A model generated the notes under the pieces. That model ran no database searches. It was not told the origin of the DNA and was given only the letters and a program-made list of their open reading frames with translations. Source: CBDCYN01 sp965224205 (GTDB taxonomy: Bacteria; Planctomycetota; Phycisphaerae; Phycisphaerales; Phycisphaeraceae). From it: 64,000 nucleotides of DNA. Of the stretch, positions 1-8,637 are shown one piece after another (positions within the stretch are counted from its first letter, which is position 1; each line of letters begins with the position of its first letter). The position numbers and the translations under genes are program-made. Where the stretch lies: assembly GCA_965224205.1 (NCBI GenBank), contig CBDCYN010000011.1:62001-126000 (forward strand), written 5' to 3'.

Positions 1-443
1 TCCATCTTGACCTCGGGGGTCTCCTCGGGGGCTTTGGAGGCGGCGAGCATCTTCTCGATCTCCTGGATGCTCATCGGGCTGGGCCGGCCGGCGGTGCCGA
101 TAAAGTCACCTACGCCCGTGGTCTCTTTGATTAAGAAGAACACGTCCTGGGGGATGCGGCCGTCTTCTTCGAGCTTCATCTCCACGAAGACGTAACCGGG
201 GTAGAGGTTCTTGAGGGTGATCCGCTGCTTGCCGGCCTTGATGGTCTTGACCTTCTCGGTGGGGACCAGGATCCGGTTGACCATCTCGGTGAACCCTTCG
301 ATCTTGATCTTGCGAAGCAGGGTGCGGCGGACCTGTTCTTCTTTGTTCGAGGCCACCCGCAGGACGAACCAGTTCATCCCCGGGGTGATCATCGGTTCTT
401 CTTCGATGACCTGCTCGGTGTTGGCGACTTCCTCTTCAGGCAT
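1..443 (-). CDS. nusG: Transcription termination/antitermination protein NusG, N-terminal part
   Basis: NusG binds RNA polymerase and modulates pausing, Rho termination and coupling to translation. The minus-strand frame begins at an ATG (441-443) and stays open to the left edge, so only about 147 N-terminal residues are present. After a short acidic leader comes the NGN domain, with the motifs NWFVLRVASNKE and LYPGYVFVEM and then DVFFLIKETTGVGDFIG, all typical of NusG. The C-terminal KOW domain lies outside the window. It follows secE at about 100 bases, the usual secE-nusG order upstream of ribosomal protein genes. Confidence 0.95.
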   Translation of the reverse strand, partial: MPEEEVANTEQVIEEEPMITPGMNWFVLRVASNKEEQVRRTLLRKIKIEGFTEMVNRILVPTEKVKTIKAGKQRITLKNLYPGYVFVEMKLEEDGRIPQDVFFLIKETTGVGDFIGTAGRPSPMSIQEIEKMLAASKAPEETPEVKM

Positions 444-481
444 GGGTTGATCCAATATGATACGATTTTTTTCTAGAGACG

Positions 482-533
482 CCCGGTTCCCAGAGCCGGA
501 ATCTGGCCCCGGAATCTGCCCCGGCCCCCGGGT
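482..533. repeat. C-rich short tandem repeat between secE and nusG
   Basis: The secE-nusG spacer holds two close copies of CCGGAATCTG followed by C-runs. On the minus strand this reads as ATTCCGGGG units with further G-runs, resembling the G-rich units inside mutS and priA. Confidence 0.55.
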
Positions 534-545
534 AGAGCCGAGCCA

Positions 546-950
546 TTACTCCCCCCCCGACAAGATCCCGATCGCCTGGAACAGGGTCGCGAACACCAGG
601 TCGACGACAAACAGCAGCAGGGCCATCAGCAGGGTCCCGCAGATGACGATCCAGGTCGAGCCGACCACTTCGCTGCGCGTGGGCCAGTTGACCTTGCGCA
701 TCTCCGACTCGGTGGCGATCATGAAGTCGACGATCCGCGGTTTATTGAAGATCCACCACAGCAGGCCCCCGAAGAAGATGACCACCCCCGCCGCCACGCC
801 GGCCCGCATGTAGATCCCGTAGTCGCTGCGCACCACCTCTAGTTCGGTCCACAACCACGCCACACCTGCCAGGACCAACGTCCCGGCACCGACGGCGCTG
901 AGCATCCGCGTCCAATAACCTTGACCAGGTTTATAAAGGGTTAGGGACAA
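546..950 (-). CDS. secE: Preprotein translocase subunit SecE
   Basis: SecE clamps SecY in the inner-membrane SecYEG channel. The 134-residue product has three predicted membrane segments, near residues 16-36, 47-69 and 97-130. The conserved amphipathic cytoplasmic motif ESEMRKVNWPTRSEV sits near residues 80-95, just before the last segment; this is the SecE signature. Many bacteria have a one-helix SecE of about 65 residues, and the extra N-terminal helices here resemble the longer enterobacterial form. It lies between tRNA-Trp and nusG on the same strand, the classic arrangement. No start closer to the SecE core is obvious. Confidence 0.95.
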   Translation of the reverse strand: MSLTLYKPGQGYWTRMLSAVGAGTLVLAGVAWLWTELEVVRSDYGIYMRAGVAAGVVIFFGGLLWWIFNKPRIVDFMIATESEMRKVNWPTRSEVVGSTWIVICGTLLMALLLFVVDLVFATLFQAIGILSGGE

Positions 951-1132
951 ATTCTATTGACCTATCATTTTATACTCAAGCGACGATCACTGACTTTAAT
1001 ATCATCGCCGATCGTCAAAACGATACGCCCCTAGTGGGGATACCAACAGGCCGTTCACGACGTTCCCCTGTTCCAGGTAATTCTATCCTGTATCGTCTTA
1101 TCACAAAGTATAACCACAGCTTCCGTCACGCA

Positions 1133-1205
1133 CACGCCAGGAGGGAATCGAACCCCCAACCTGCCGCTTTGGAGACGGCTGCTCTGCCAATTGAGCTACT
1201 GGCGT
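1133..1205 (-). tRNA. trpT: tRNA-Trp (anticodon CCA)
   Basis: A 73-nt cloverleaf on the minus strand. The acceptor stem ACGCCAG pairs with CTGGCGT, the D arm contains GCTCAATTGG, the anticodon loop is CTCCAAA (anticodon CCA), and the T loop is TTCGATT. The terminal CCA is not encoded. It sits between rpmG and secE, as in many bacteria. Confidence 0.97.
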
Positions 1206-1294
1206 AGATCGGGTTTATCGTTGGTCAGGACAGCTGCCAACACTGATCTGGCCTGAGTTTACCAAAACAAAGTCACAACCGGCCGACGCCGTCG

Positions 1295-1474
1295 CTATTT
1301 GCGCTTGATCTTGTGCACGGTATGTTTACGCAAACGTGGGCTGTACTTTTTCAACCCCGCTTTAAGCTTCTCGGGGATGCCGCCCTTAACGTTCACGGGG
1401 GTGCGGTAATTAAGGTCACCGCTCTCCGTGCACTGAAGCCAAACATATTCAACCGCAGCAGCTTTCTTTGCCAT
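1295..1474 (-). CDS. rpmG: 50S ribosomal protein L33
   Basis: L33 is a small protein of the large ribosomal subunit near the E site. The 59-residue product starts MAKKAAAVEYVWLQC, contains the L33-type segment NYRTPVNVKGG and ends in a Lys/Arg-rich tail (KYSPRLRKHTVHKIKRK). Only one cysteine is present, so this is the zinc-independent (C-minus) form. The gene lies between tuf and tRNA-Trp on the same strand, a conserved neighbourhood (tuf, rpmG, trnW, secE, nusG). The ATG at 1472-1474 gives a normal family length. Confidence 0.95.
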   Translation of the reverse strand: MAKKAAAVEYVWLQCTESGDLNYRTPVNVKGGIPEKLKAGLKKYSPRLRKHTVHKIKRK

Positions 1475-1558
1475 GGGCTGTGCCTTTGTTCAACCGACGC
1501 GACGGGTTCATTGGTGCGTTGTTCTTGCACCGACCCGGGTCACGCGGTGTCTATGTCC

Positions 1559-2770
1559 CTATTCTAAGATCTTCGTGACCACGCCGGCGCCGACGGTCCT
1601 GCCGCCTTCACGCACCGCGAACCGCAAGCCCTCTTCCATGGCCATCGGCTTGCCCATCAGGTCGATCTCCATCTGGATGTTATCGCCGGGCATGCACATC
1701 TCGGCCCCGCCCAGGAGCTTGATCTGGCCGGTGATGTCGCAGGTCCTAAAATAGAACTGCGGCTTGTACCCAGAGAAGAACGGCGAGTGCCGCCCGCCCT
1801 CTTCCTTGGTCAGCACGTAGACCTCGCCCTGGAACTTCGTGTGCGGGGTGATCGACTTGGGCTTGGCCAAGACCTGCCCGCGCTGGAGGTCGCTTTTTTC
1901 AACCCCACGAAGCAACGCCCCGACGTTGTCGCCGGCCTGGCCTTCTTCGAGCGTCTTGTTGAACATCTCCACCCCGGTGACCGTGGTCTTCTTGCTTTCC
2001 TCGGTCAAACCGACGATCTCGACCTCGTCGCCGACGTGGACCACGCCACGCTCGATCCGGCCGGTCCCCACCGTGCCGCGGCCTTTGATCGAGAACACGT
2101 CCTCGATGCTCATCAAGAACGGCTTATCGACCTCACGCTCCGGATCAGGCACGAACGTATCGATCGCCTCCATCAGCTCGCCGATGCATTTGTTCTTCTC
2201 AGCATCGTCGGGGGCTTGGAGGGCGGGGAAGGCGGCGCCCTTAATGATCGGCGTGTCGTCACCGGGGAAGTCGTACTTGCTAAGCAGCTCGCGGACCTCC
2301 AGCTCGACCAGCTCCAAAAGCTCTTCATCGTCGACCAGGTCGACCTTGTTGAGGAACACCACGATCGACGGGACGTTCACCTGCCGTGCCAGCAGCACGT
2401 GCTCCTTGGTCTGGGGCATGGGCCCGTCGGCGGCCGAGACCACGAGGATCGCCCCGTCCATCTGCGCAGCACCGGTGATCATGTTCTTGACATAATCGGC
2501 GTGGCCGGGGCAGTCGACGTGGGCGTAGTGACGCTTTTCGGACTCGTACTCCACGTGGCTGGTGGCGATCGTGAGGATCTTGGTCGGGTCGCGCCGCCCG
2601 TCGGATTCCGAAGCCTTGGCCACCTCGTCGTAAGCCTTAAAGGTCGCCAGGCCCTTGGCCGCCTGCACCGCGGTGATCGCGGCGGTGAGCGTGGTCTTGC
2701 CGTGGTCGACGTGGCCGATCGTCCCTACGTTTACGTGCGGTTTCGTTCGCTCAAATACACCTTTTGCCAT
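1559..2770 (-). CDS. tuf: Translation elongation factor Tu
   Basis: EF-Tu delivers aminoacyl-tRNA to the ribosomal A site as a GTP complex. The 403-residue protein shows G1 GHVDHGKT at residues 19-26, G3 DCPGHADY near 86, G4 NKVD near 141, and domains 2 and 3 ending in REGGRTVGAGVVTKI. Length and start (MAKGVFERTKPHVNVGTIG) match the family. A tRNA-Thr gene lies about 220 bases upstream and rpmG downstream, on the same strand. It is probably highly expressed and cotranscribed with its neighbours. Confidence 0.98.
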   Translation of the reverse strand: MAKGVFERTKPHVNVGTIGHVDHGKTTLTAAITAVQAAKGLATFKAYDEVAKASESDGRRDPTKILTIATSHVEYESEKRHYAHVDCPGHADYVKNMITGAAQMDGAILVVSAADGPMPQTKEHVLLARQVNVPSIVVFLNKVDLVDDEELLELVELEVRELLSKYDFPGDDTPIIKGAAFPALQAPDDAEKNKCIGELMEAIDTFVPDPEREVDKPFLMSIEDVFSIKGRGTVGTGRIERGVVHVGDEVEIVGLTEESKKTTVTGVEMFNKTLEEGQAGDNVGALLRGVEKSDLQRGQVLAKPKSITPHTKFQGEVYVLTKEEGGRHSPFFSGYKPQFYFRTCDITGQIKLLGGAEMCMPGDNIQMEIDLMGKPMAMEEGLRFAVREGGRTVGAGVVTKILE

Positions 2771-2989
2771 CGGATGCTAACCTCTATTTCGCTGTTGTTT
2801 TTCAAACAACCCTCGCTCCACACGAAGGCTATCACCATATTAACTGTTTAGCCTATCTCTTACCGGAACCTATACATAACCGATACGACGTATCTAGTCC
2901 AAACGGTACGCCGTTATCCTAACTCATCGGGGCGGATCATTACAACCCGGTTGGCCAACGCCTCGGAGCCGATCGCCACGTCTATCCAA

Positions 2990-3061
<72 letters not shown>

Positions 3062-3137
3062 AAACCGACCAGCCCGATCAAAACCGAAGCCATTATAAGG
3101 ATCTTTGAGATTGTGGCACGTCACGCCTCAATGGGTC

Positions 3138-3166
3138 GTTAGCATCCGGCTTTGCCGGGGGCTAAC
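3138..3166 (-). terminator. Hairpin at the mutS stop codon
   Basis: Arms GTTAGC and GCTAAC flank an inner CCGGC/GCCGG stem with a TTT loop. The right arm overlaps the mutS stop codon. It resembles the GC-rich TAGCCCCCGG-type hairpins seen elsewhere in this window, and probably acts as terminator or mRNA end protection for mutS. Confidence 0.55.
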
Positions 3167-5954
3167 CCTCATCAAGCGTTTGCTGGAAATCCTTTAACAC
3201 CTCGAACGCTTCGAGGGGGGTCATCCGGTTCAGGTCCACCGCCCGCAACCGCTCGACCACCGGGTGATCCAGATACTCTTTAAACAAAGCCAGCTGACCA
3301 TCCGCCGAGGGGGATCGACCTTGAGGTGCACGGTCCGATGCCTGTGAACCACGACCAGACGGCGTCGTATCCCCCACCGCCGCGGGCATCGTGTCATGGC
3401 TCACCGATAGCTGCCCCAAAAGCTGGTTCGCCCGATCCACCACCACGGACGGCAGCCCAGCGATCTTCGCGACGTGGATCCCGTAGCTGCGGTCGGTCGC
3501 GCCGGGCACGATCCGGTGCAGGAACACGATCTGGTCCTGCCACTCGCGCACCGTCACGTTCAGGTTCGCTACGTTCTCGAACCGCTGGGCCAGGCCCGTC
3601 AATTCGTGATAATGCGTGGCGAACAGCGTACGCGCCCCACAGCCGGCCAGGTGCTCAGCGATCGCCCACGCCAGGCTAAGCCCGTCGAGCGTGCTGGTGC
3701 CGCGGCCGATCTCATCGAGGATCACCAAACTCTTTCCGGTCGCGTGGTGACAGATATTGGCCGTCTCGGTCATCTCAACCATAAACGTTGATCGGCCCGC
3801 GTGCAGCTCGTCACTGGCCCCGATCCGGGTAAAGATGCGGTCACACAACCCAATCGTCGCTGAATCCGCCGGCACAAAGCTGCCGGTATGGGCTAACAAA
3901 GTCATCAACGCCGCCTGCCGGATATAGGTCGACTTGCCCGCCATGTTCGGGCCGGTGATCAAGCCAAGGGTGGCCTTGGAAGGCATTTCACCTGATTCGG
4001 CTTCTGGGGCTTCGTCGCTGTCAACGACGCGGTTGCTGCCCAGATGCACATCATTAGGAACAAACCGATCCCCCAATAGCTCGTCAAGCACCGGGTGCCG
4101 CCCACCGCGGATCTCCAGTACCGGTTCGTCCACGATCTCGGGTCGGACGTACCGCCAACGCACCGCTCGATTCGCGAAGCACGCCAGCACGTCCAGCTCC
4201 GCGACGACCTGGGCGAATTGGTTTAGCGCCGACAACTGCTGCGTCGCCGTTTCGCACAGCTGTGTAAATAAAACCTGCTCCCGGGCGATCGCCCGCTCCC
4301 GGGCAGACAGCACCTTGCCCTCGAACTCTTTAAGCGGGGGGGTGATGTACCGCTCAGCGTTTTTAAGGGTCTGCTTGCGCGACCAGTGGTCCGGGGCCTT
4401 GTCCTTGTTAGCCGCGGTCACCTCGATGTAGTAACCGAAGACCTTGTTGAACCCCACCTTCAGGTTGTTGATCCCGGTCTCCTCGACCAGCGATTTCTGA
4501 TACTGCCCCAGCCAGGTGTGGCTGTCGTGCTGAAGCGACCGGGCCTCGTCGAGGTCAGCGTCAAACCCGTCACGGATCAACCCCCCCTCGCGCAGGTGCG
4601 CCGGCGGCGCTTCGACGCACGCCTCGGTTAGCGTCGCCGCCAACGCCTGTAAAGGATCCGACACAGCAACCAACCGCTGGAGATACCCCTCAACCGCCGG
4701 ACGATCCCCTAATAACCGCCCCAACGCCCGCGCCTGTCCACTGCTTTTGCCTAACCCCATCAGATCGCGTGGCGTCGCCCGCCCCACCGCCACCCGGCCC
4801 GCGATCCGCTGCACGTCCTGGACATTTTCAAGAAGACCCGTCAGCTCGTCACGGAACCGTTCGTCTTCCACCATCGCCGCCACCACGCGCTGCCGCTGCT
4901 CGATGGGTCCACGGCTACAGCACGGGTAACACAGCCACGACCGCAACGCCCGCTTGCCCATCGCGGTCACGCACCCCTGCAACACTGCCAACAAACTGCC
5001 CTCGACTTCACCGGACCGGGCGGTCCGCTCGATCTCCAAGCTCCGCAGCGACGTATGGTCGATCACCAGGTAATCGTGGCGAGCGAACTTGCAGGGCGGC
5101 TGAAGATGACCCAGCGACCGCCCGCCATAAACGCCATCCCCAATATTGCCCCCCTGAGCACTTCCTGGGGTACTTCCGGGGACACTTCCGGGGGCGGGGG
5201 GGGATTGGGTTTCTCGTAGGTAATGGATAACCCCCGACGCCGCCCCCAGTGCGGGGTCTTGGGGCGAGAGCCCAAACCCTTCAAGCGTGGTCACCCCGTA
5301 TTGTTTGCACAATGTCTCGACCGCCTCGGCCTGGCGAAACTGCCACGCCGGCCGCGCCGCCGAGGCGCAACCCAATAGCTCAATCACCGACCGCACCCGC
5401 TCATCCACGACGCCCTGATCCGGTTCCGGATAAAGAAGCTCTCGCGGCGCGATCCTCGCCAACTCATCGGGCAGCTCACCTTCATTGATCGTGGTCAACC
5501 GGAACGCCCCCGTGCTCAGCTCCGCCCAAGCGACACTCACGACCGACCCGTCGTGGACCACCACCGCCGCCAGCGGGTTCTCGGTTTCTTCTTCGAGCAG
5601 GGACTCATCGGTAAGCGTGCCGGGGGTGATCACGCGCGTCACCTCCCGACGGACGATCCCCTTGGCTTGGGCGGCGTCTTCGACCTGGTCGCACACCGCC
5701 ACCCGGTACCCCGCCTGGATCATCCGCCGCAGGTACCCCTCGACGCTGTGGTACGGCACCCCCGCCATGGCGATGCCCTTGGTCCGCTGCGTGAGGGTGA
5801 CCCCCAAAACCTTGTGCGCTAGCTTGGCGTCGTCGTAGAACGTCTCGTAAAAATCCCCCATCCGGAAAAACAACACGCAATCCGGGTACCGCTCCTTGAA
5901 GCTGCGGAACTGCCGCATCGCCGGCGTGTCATGAACATTGCCGCCACCTGCCAT
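3162..5954 (-). CDS. mutS: DNA mismatch repair protein MutS
   Basis: MutS recognises base mismatches and small loops and recruits MutL. The mismatch-binding domain is near the N-terminus (RMGDFYETF). The C-terminal ABC-type ATPase has Walker A GPNMAGKST near residue 668, Walker B/signature DEIGRGTSTLDG, and ATHYHEL. I prefer the ATG at 5954 (about 930 residues), which is preceded by AGGA; an upstream in-frame GTG at 5993 would add 13 residues. A Pro/Gly/Ser-rich stretch between the connector region (HYLRETQ) and the lever region (HDYLVIDHTSLRSLEI) is encoded by a C-rich repeat and is longer than usual. A second low-complexity linker precedes the C-terminal QLALF motif. It is divergent from priA with about 60 bases between starts. 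Confidence 0.96.
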   Translation of the reverse strand: MAGGGNVHDTPAMRQFRSFKERYPDCVLFFRMGDFYETFYDDAKLAHKVLGVTLTQRTKGIAMAGVPYHSVEGYLRRMIQAGYRVAVCDQVEDAAQAKGIVRREVTRVITPGTLTDESLLEEETENPLAAVVVHDGSVVSVAWAELSTGAFRLTTINEGELPDELARIAPRELLYPEPDQGVVDERVRSVIELLGCASAARPAWQFRQAEAVETLCKQYGVTTLEGFGLSPQDPALGAASGVIHYLRETQSPPAPGSVPGSTPGSAQGGNIGDGVYGGRSLGHLQPPCKFARHDYLVIDHTSLRSLEIERTARSGEVEGSLLAVLQGCVTAMGKRALRSWLCYPCCSRGPIEQRQRVVAAMVEDERFRDELTGLLENVQDVQRIAGRVAVGRATPRDLMGLGKSSGQARALGRLLGDRPAVEGYLQRLVAVSDPLQALAATLTEACVEAPPAHLREGGLIRDGFDADLDEARSLQHDSHTWLGQYQKSLVEETGINNLKVGFNKVFGYYIEVTAANKDKAPDHWSRKQTLKNAERYITPPLKEFEGKVLSARERAIAREQVLFTQLCETATQQLSALNQFAQVVAELDVLACFANRAVRWRYVRPEIVDEPVLEIRGGRHPVLDELLGDRFVPNDVHLGSNRVVDSDEAPEAESGEMPSKATLGLITGPNMAGKSTYIRQAALMTLLAHTGSFVPADSATIGLCDRIFTRIGASDELHAGRSTFMVEMTETANICHHATGKSLVILDEIGRGTSTLDGLSLAWAIAEHLAGCGARTLFATHYHELTGLAQRFENVANLNVTVREWQDQIVFLHRIVPGATDRSYGIHVAKIAGLPSVVVDRANQLLGQLSVSHDTMPAAVGDTTPSGRGSQASDRAPQGRSPSADGQLALFKEYLDHPVVERLRAVDLNRMTPLEAFEVLKDFQQTLDEG
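5149..5206. repeat. G-rich short repeat inside mutS
   Basis: The plus strand carries three spaced CTTCC(T/G)GGG units (about 12 bases each) and then GGGGGCGGGGGGG. On the mutS coding strand this gives repeated PGS(V/T)-type residues. The length is compatible with in-frame expansion. Confidence 0.7.
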
Positions 5955-6013
5955 GGGCGTAGATCCTAGCGTAGGACCCCGTCTCGAGACCACCCACGGC
6001 TATCATAGCGGTG

Positions 6014-8518
6014 ATGCCCAACCTCTTTGCCCCCCCATCCCCGCCGCCCGTGGGTTACGCCTGCGTCGCGTTAGAGCGAGGCATCGACCTGGCGCTCAAC
6101 GGGCTGACCTACGCGATCCCCTCTACGCTGCCCGATCTGCAAGTCGGCCAACGTGTCCTGGTGCCGCTTGGAAAAAACGACCGCACCGTCGCGGGGATCG
6201 TCACCGAAATCTACCCGCCTCGCTCAGAGGGTGGTTCATCACCGAACCCGTCGGTACCCCAAACCCCGGACGACGCCGACATCAAACCGATCTATTCACG
6301 TGACCCCGGTCAGCTATCACTGACCGAAGACCTGGTACACCTAGCCCGCTGGATGTCGCAGTATTACTGCTGCCCGCTGGGCATGGTGTTCGTGACCATG
6401 ATCCCCTCCGCGGTCAAGAAGGGCACCGGCACCATCGAGCAGACCATGGTCGGGCTGCCCCAACCCGCGACCGACCAGCACGGACCCTCACCGCCCGAAG
6501 CCGACGCATCTGCGCCGTCACTGACCAAGCTCCAACAAGCCGTCCTCGATCGTGTACGCGAGCTTGCCGATCAAGGCGAACCCTGGATCGAGATCCACCG
6601 TTTGGCCGACCTCGCCGGCGCCCGCACCGTCGGCCCGGTCAAAACACTCGTCAAGAAAGGCCTGCTCACGATCCAGCACCAGCAGGCGGTCCGGGCAATG
6701 TCTCGGGAACCGACAAACGAACCCGCACCGGAACCAGACCAAGGCCCCCTCCCCGGTGACAGCACGCCTTTGCAACTGAGTCGGGATCAGCAACACGCCG
6801 TCGACACGCTGATCCATGGGGCCACAAACGGCTTCGGCGTCCACCTGCTCCACGGCGTCACCGGCAGCGGCAAGACCGAGGTCTATATGCGGCTGATCGA
6901 GCACGTGCTCTCCCAGAAAATGCCTGGCAACGAGTGTGCCACTGGACATATACCGACTGAGAACGATCAACATCAACTCCCGGGGGCGGGGGCAATTCCG
7001 GGGGCGGGGGAGCTTCCGGGGGGGGCGATTGTGTTGGTGCCGGAGATCGCGTTAACGCCTCAGACGGTGTCACGATTCGAAGAACGGTTCGATGCCGTAG
7101 CGGTGCTCCACTCGGGCCTCACCCCCGCTGCTCGTCACGAGCAGTGGCGGCGGATCCGCACCGGTCAGGCCCGGGTCGTGGTCGGGGCGCGCTCAGCGGT
7201 GTTCGCCCCGCTGCCGCGTGTGGGCGTGATCATCGTCGACGAAGAACACGACGCCAGCTACAAGCAAGACCAGCTGCCCCGCTACCACGGCCGGGACGTG
7301 GCCATTAAACGCGCCCAGTTATTGGATATCCCCGTCGTGCTCGGCTCAGCCACGCCCAGCCTCGAGAGCTACCACAACGCAGCCAAAAAGAAGACGTACC
7401 ACCTGGTCAAACTCCCCCAGCGCGTCACCGGCCTAACCCTGCCCAAAGTCCAGATCGTCGACATGACCCAGGAACGGCAGCGACGCAAGGGCGTCCACCT
7501 GCTAAGCCACCGCCTCGAAGACGCCCTACGAAAGACGTTCTCGGAAAAAGGCCAGGCCTTGGTGCTGCTCAACCGCCGCGGCTGGGCCCACTACATTGCC
7601 TGCCCCGACCCCGGCTGCGGCTGGCTGATGAATTGCCACTACTGCGACGCGATGATGGTCTACCACAAAGACCAAACATTACCCACGGGTGGCCTATTGC
7701 GGTGTCACCACTGCCGCGCCGAGCAGATCTTGCCGCGTCGCTGCCCGCTGTGTGACAAGCGCGTGACCGTCTTCGGTGGCGGCACCCAAAGGCTCGAAGA
7801 CGAGGTCGCCGATAAATTCCCGGGCCTGCGCATGCTGCGCATGGACTCGGACACGATGCGCACGGGGAAAGACTATTACGAGACTCTACTAGCGTTTGGC
7901 CGCGGCGAGTTGGACCTATTGGTGGGCACCCAGATCATCGCCAAGGGGCTGGATTTCCCCAACGTCCGGCTCGTGGGGGTGATCAGCGCTGACGTCGCCC
8001 TGCACATGCCCGACTTTCGGGCCTCGGAGCGGACCTTCCAGCTCATCGCCCAGGTCGCCGGCCGGGCAGGGCGCGGCCAACACCCGGGCCTGGTGGTCGT
8101 CCAGTGCTACCAACCCGACGACCCCGCCGTGACTTTGGCGTGTGCCCACGACTACGACGCGTTCGCCGCCCGTGAGATCGAGATCCGCAAACAAGCCGGC
8201 CTGCCGCCTTACGCGAGGATGGCCCGGATCGTCGTGCGCGACCAAAACCCCGAAAAGGTCGGCCAACACGCCCAGCGGCTGACCGACCAGCTCCAATCGT
8301 TTAATAAGCACCTCGACGGTCCGGTCGCGGTCCATGGCCCGCTGCCGTGCTCGATCGCCCGGATCGCCGGCTACCACCGCCGCCAGATCGAGTTAATAGC
8401 CACCGGCCCCCACGCAGCGGGGCAGATCCAGAACCTGCTATCGGCCATGCGACAAGCGAAGCTATTGGTATCCGATATCCACACCGCGATCGACGTCGAC
8501 CCGGTGGCGCTGATGTGA
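6014..8518 (+). CDS. priA: Primosomal protein N' (replication restart helicase PriA)
   Basis: PriA is a superfamily 2 DNA helicase that reloads the replisome at stalled forks. The N-terminal DNA-binding part starts YACVALERGIDLALNGLTYAIP. Walker A GVTGSGKTEVY lies near residue 280 and DEEH near 408. The zinc-binding cysteine clusters (CPDPGCGW, CHYC, CHHC, CPLC) lie around 530-580, followed by helicase motifs (GTQIIAKGLDFPNV, QVAGRAGRG). About 37 extra residues rich in Pro, Gly and Ala sit between Walker A and VLVPEIALTPQ; this insertion is not part of the usual fold. ATG at 6014 is preferred, with a GTG immediately before it. Divergent from mutS. Confidence 0.96.
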   Translation: MPNLFAPPSPPPVGYACVALERGIDLALNGLTYAIPSTLPDLQVGQRVLVPLGKNDRTVAGIVTEIYPPRSEGGSSPNPSVPQTPDDADIKPIYSRDPGQLSLTEDLVHLARWMSQYYCCPLGMVFVTMIPSAVKKGTGTIEQTMVGLPQPATDQHGPSPPEADASAPSLTKLQQAVLDRVRELADQGEPWIEIHRLADLAGARTVGPVKTLVKKGLLTIQHQQAVRAMSREPTNEPAPEPDQGPLPGDSTPLQLSRDQQHAVDTLIHGATNGFGVHLLHGVTGSGKTEVYMRLIEHVLSQKMPGNECATGHIPTENDQHQLPGAGAIPGAGELPGGAIVLVPEIALTPQTVSRFEERFDAVAVLHSGLTPAARHEQWRRIRTGQARVVVGARSAVFAPLPRVGVIIVDEEHDASYKQDQLPRYHGRDVAIKRAQLLDIPVVLGSATPSLESYHNAAKKKTYHLVKLPQRVTGLTLPKVQIVDMTQERQRRKGVHLLSHRLEDALRKTFSEKGQALVLLNRRGWAHYIACPDPGCGWLMNCHYCDAMMVYHKDQTLPTGGLLRCHHCRAEQILPRRCPLCDKRVTVFGGGTQRLEDEVADKFPGLRMLRMDSDTMRTGKDYYETLLAFGRGELDLLVGTQIIAKGLDFPNVRLVGVISADVALHMPDFRASERTFQLIAQVAGRAGRGQHPGLVVVQCYQPDDPAVTLACAHDYDAFAAREIEIRKQAGLPPYARMARIVVRDQNPEKVGQHAQRLTDQLQSFNKHLDGPVAVHGPLPCSIARIAGYHRRQIELIATGPHAAGQIQNLLSAMRQAKLLVSDIHTAIDVDPVALM
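6978..7027. repeat. G-rich short repeat inside priA
   Basis: Two units of roughly TTCCGGGGGCGGGGG with extra G-runs occur on the coding strand and encode PGAG-type residues just after the Walker A region. At least four runs of five or more G make G-quadruplex formation plausible. Confidence 0.7.
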
Positions 8519-8637
8519 ACCGGGCGACGCTTTAGTCGATACACTTGAAAAAGAAGGCCCGTGGATTTCCGGCGATGTGTCACTGAAGCAAAAAAGGGGC
8601 CGATAAAAACCTCAACCCGGCAATCGTTAGCCCGTTC

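Noticed and set aside
1787..2851. 354-codon frame on the plus strand opposite tuf
   Set aside because: It is a codon-bias shadow of tuf on the opposite strand; the product has no family features.
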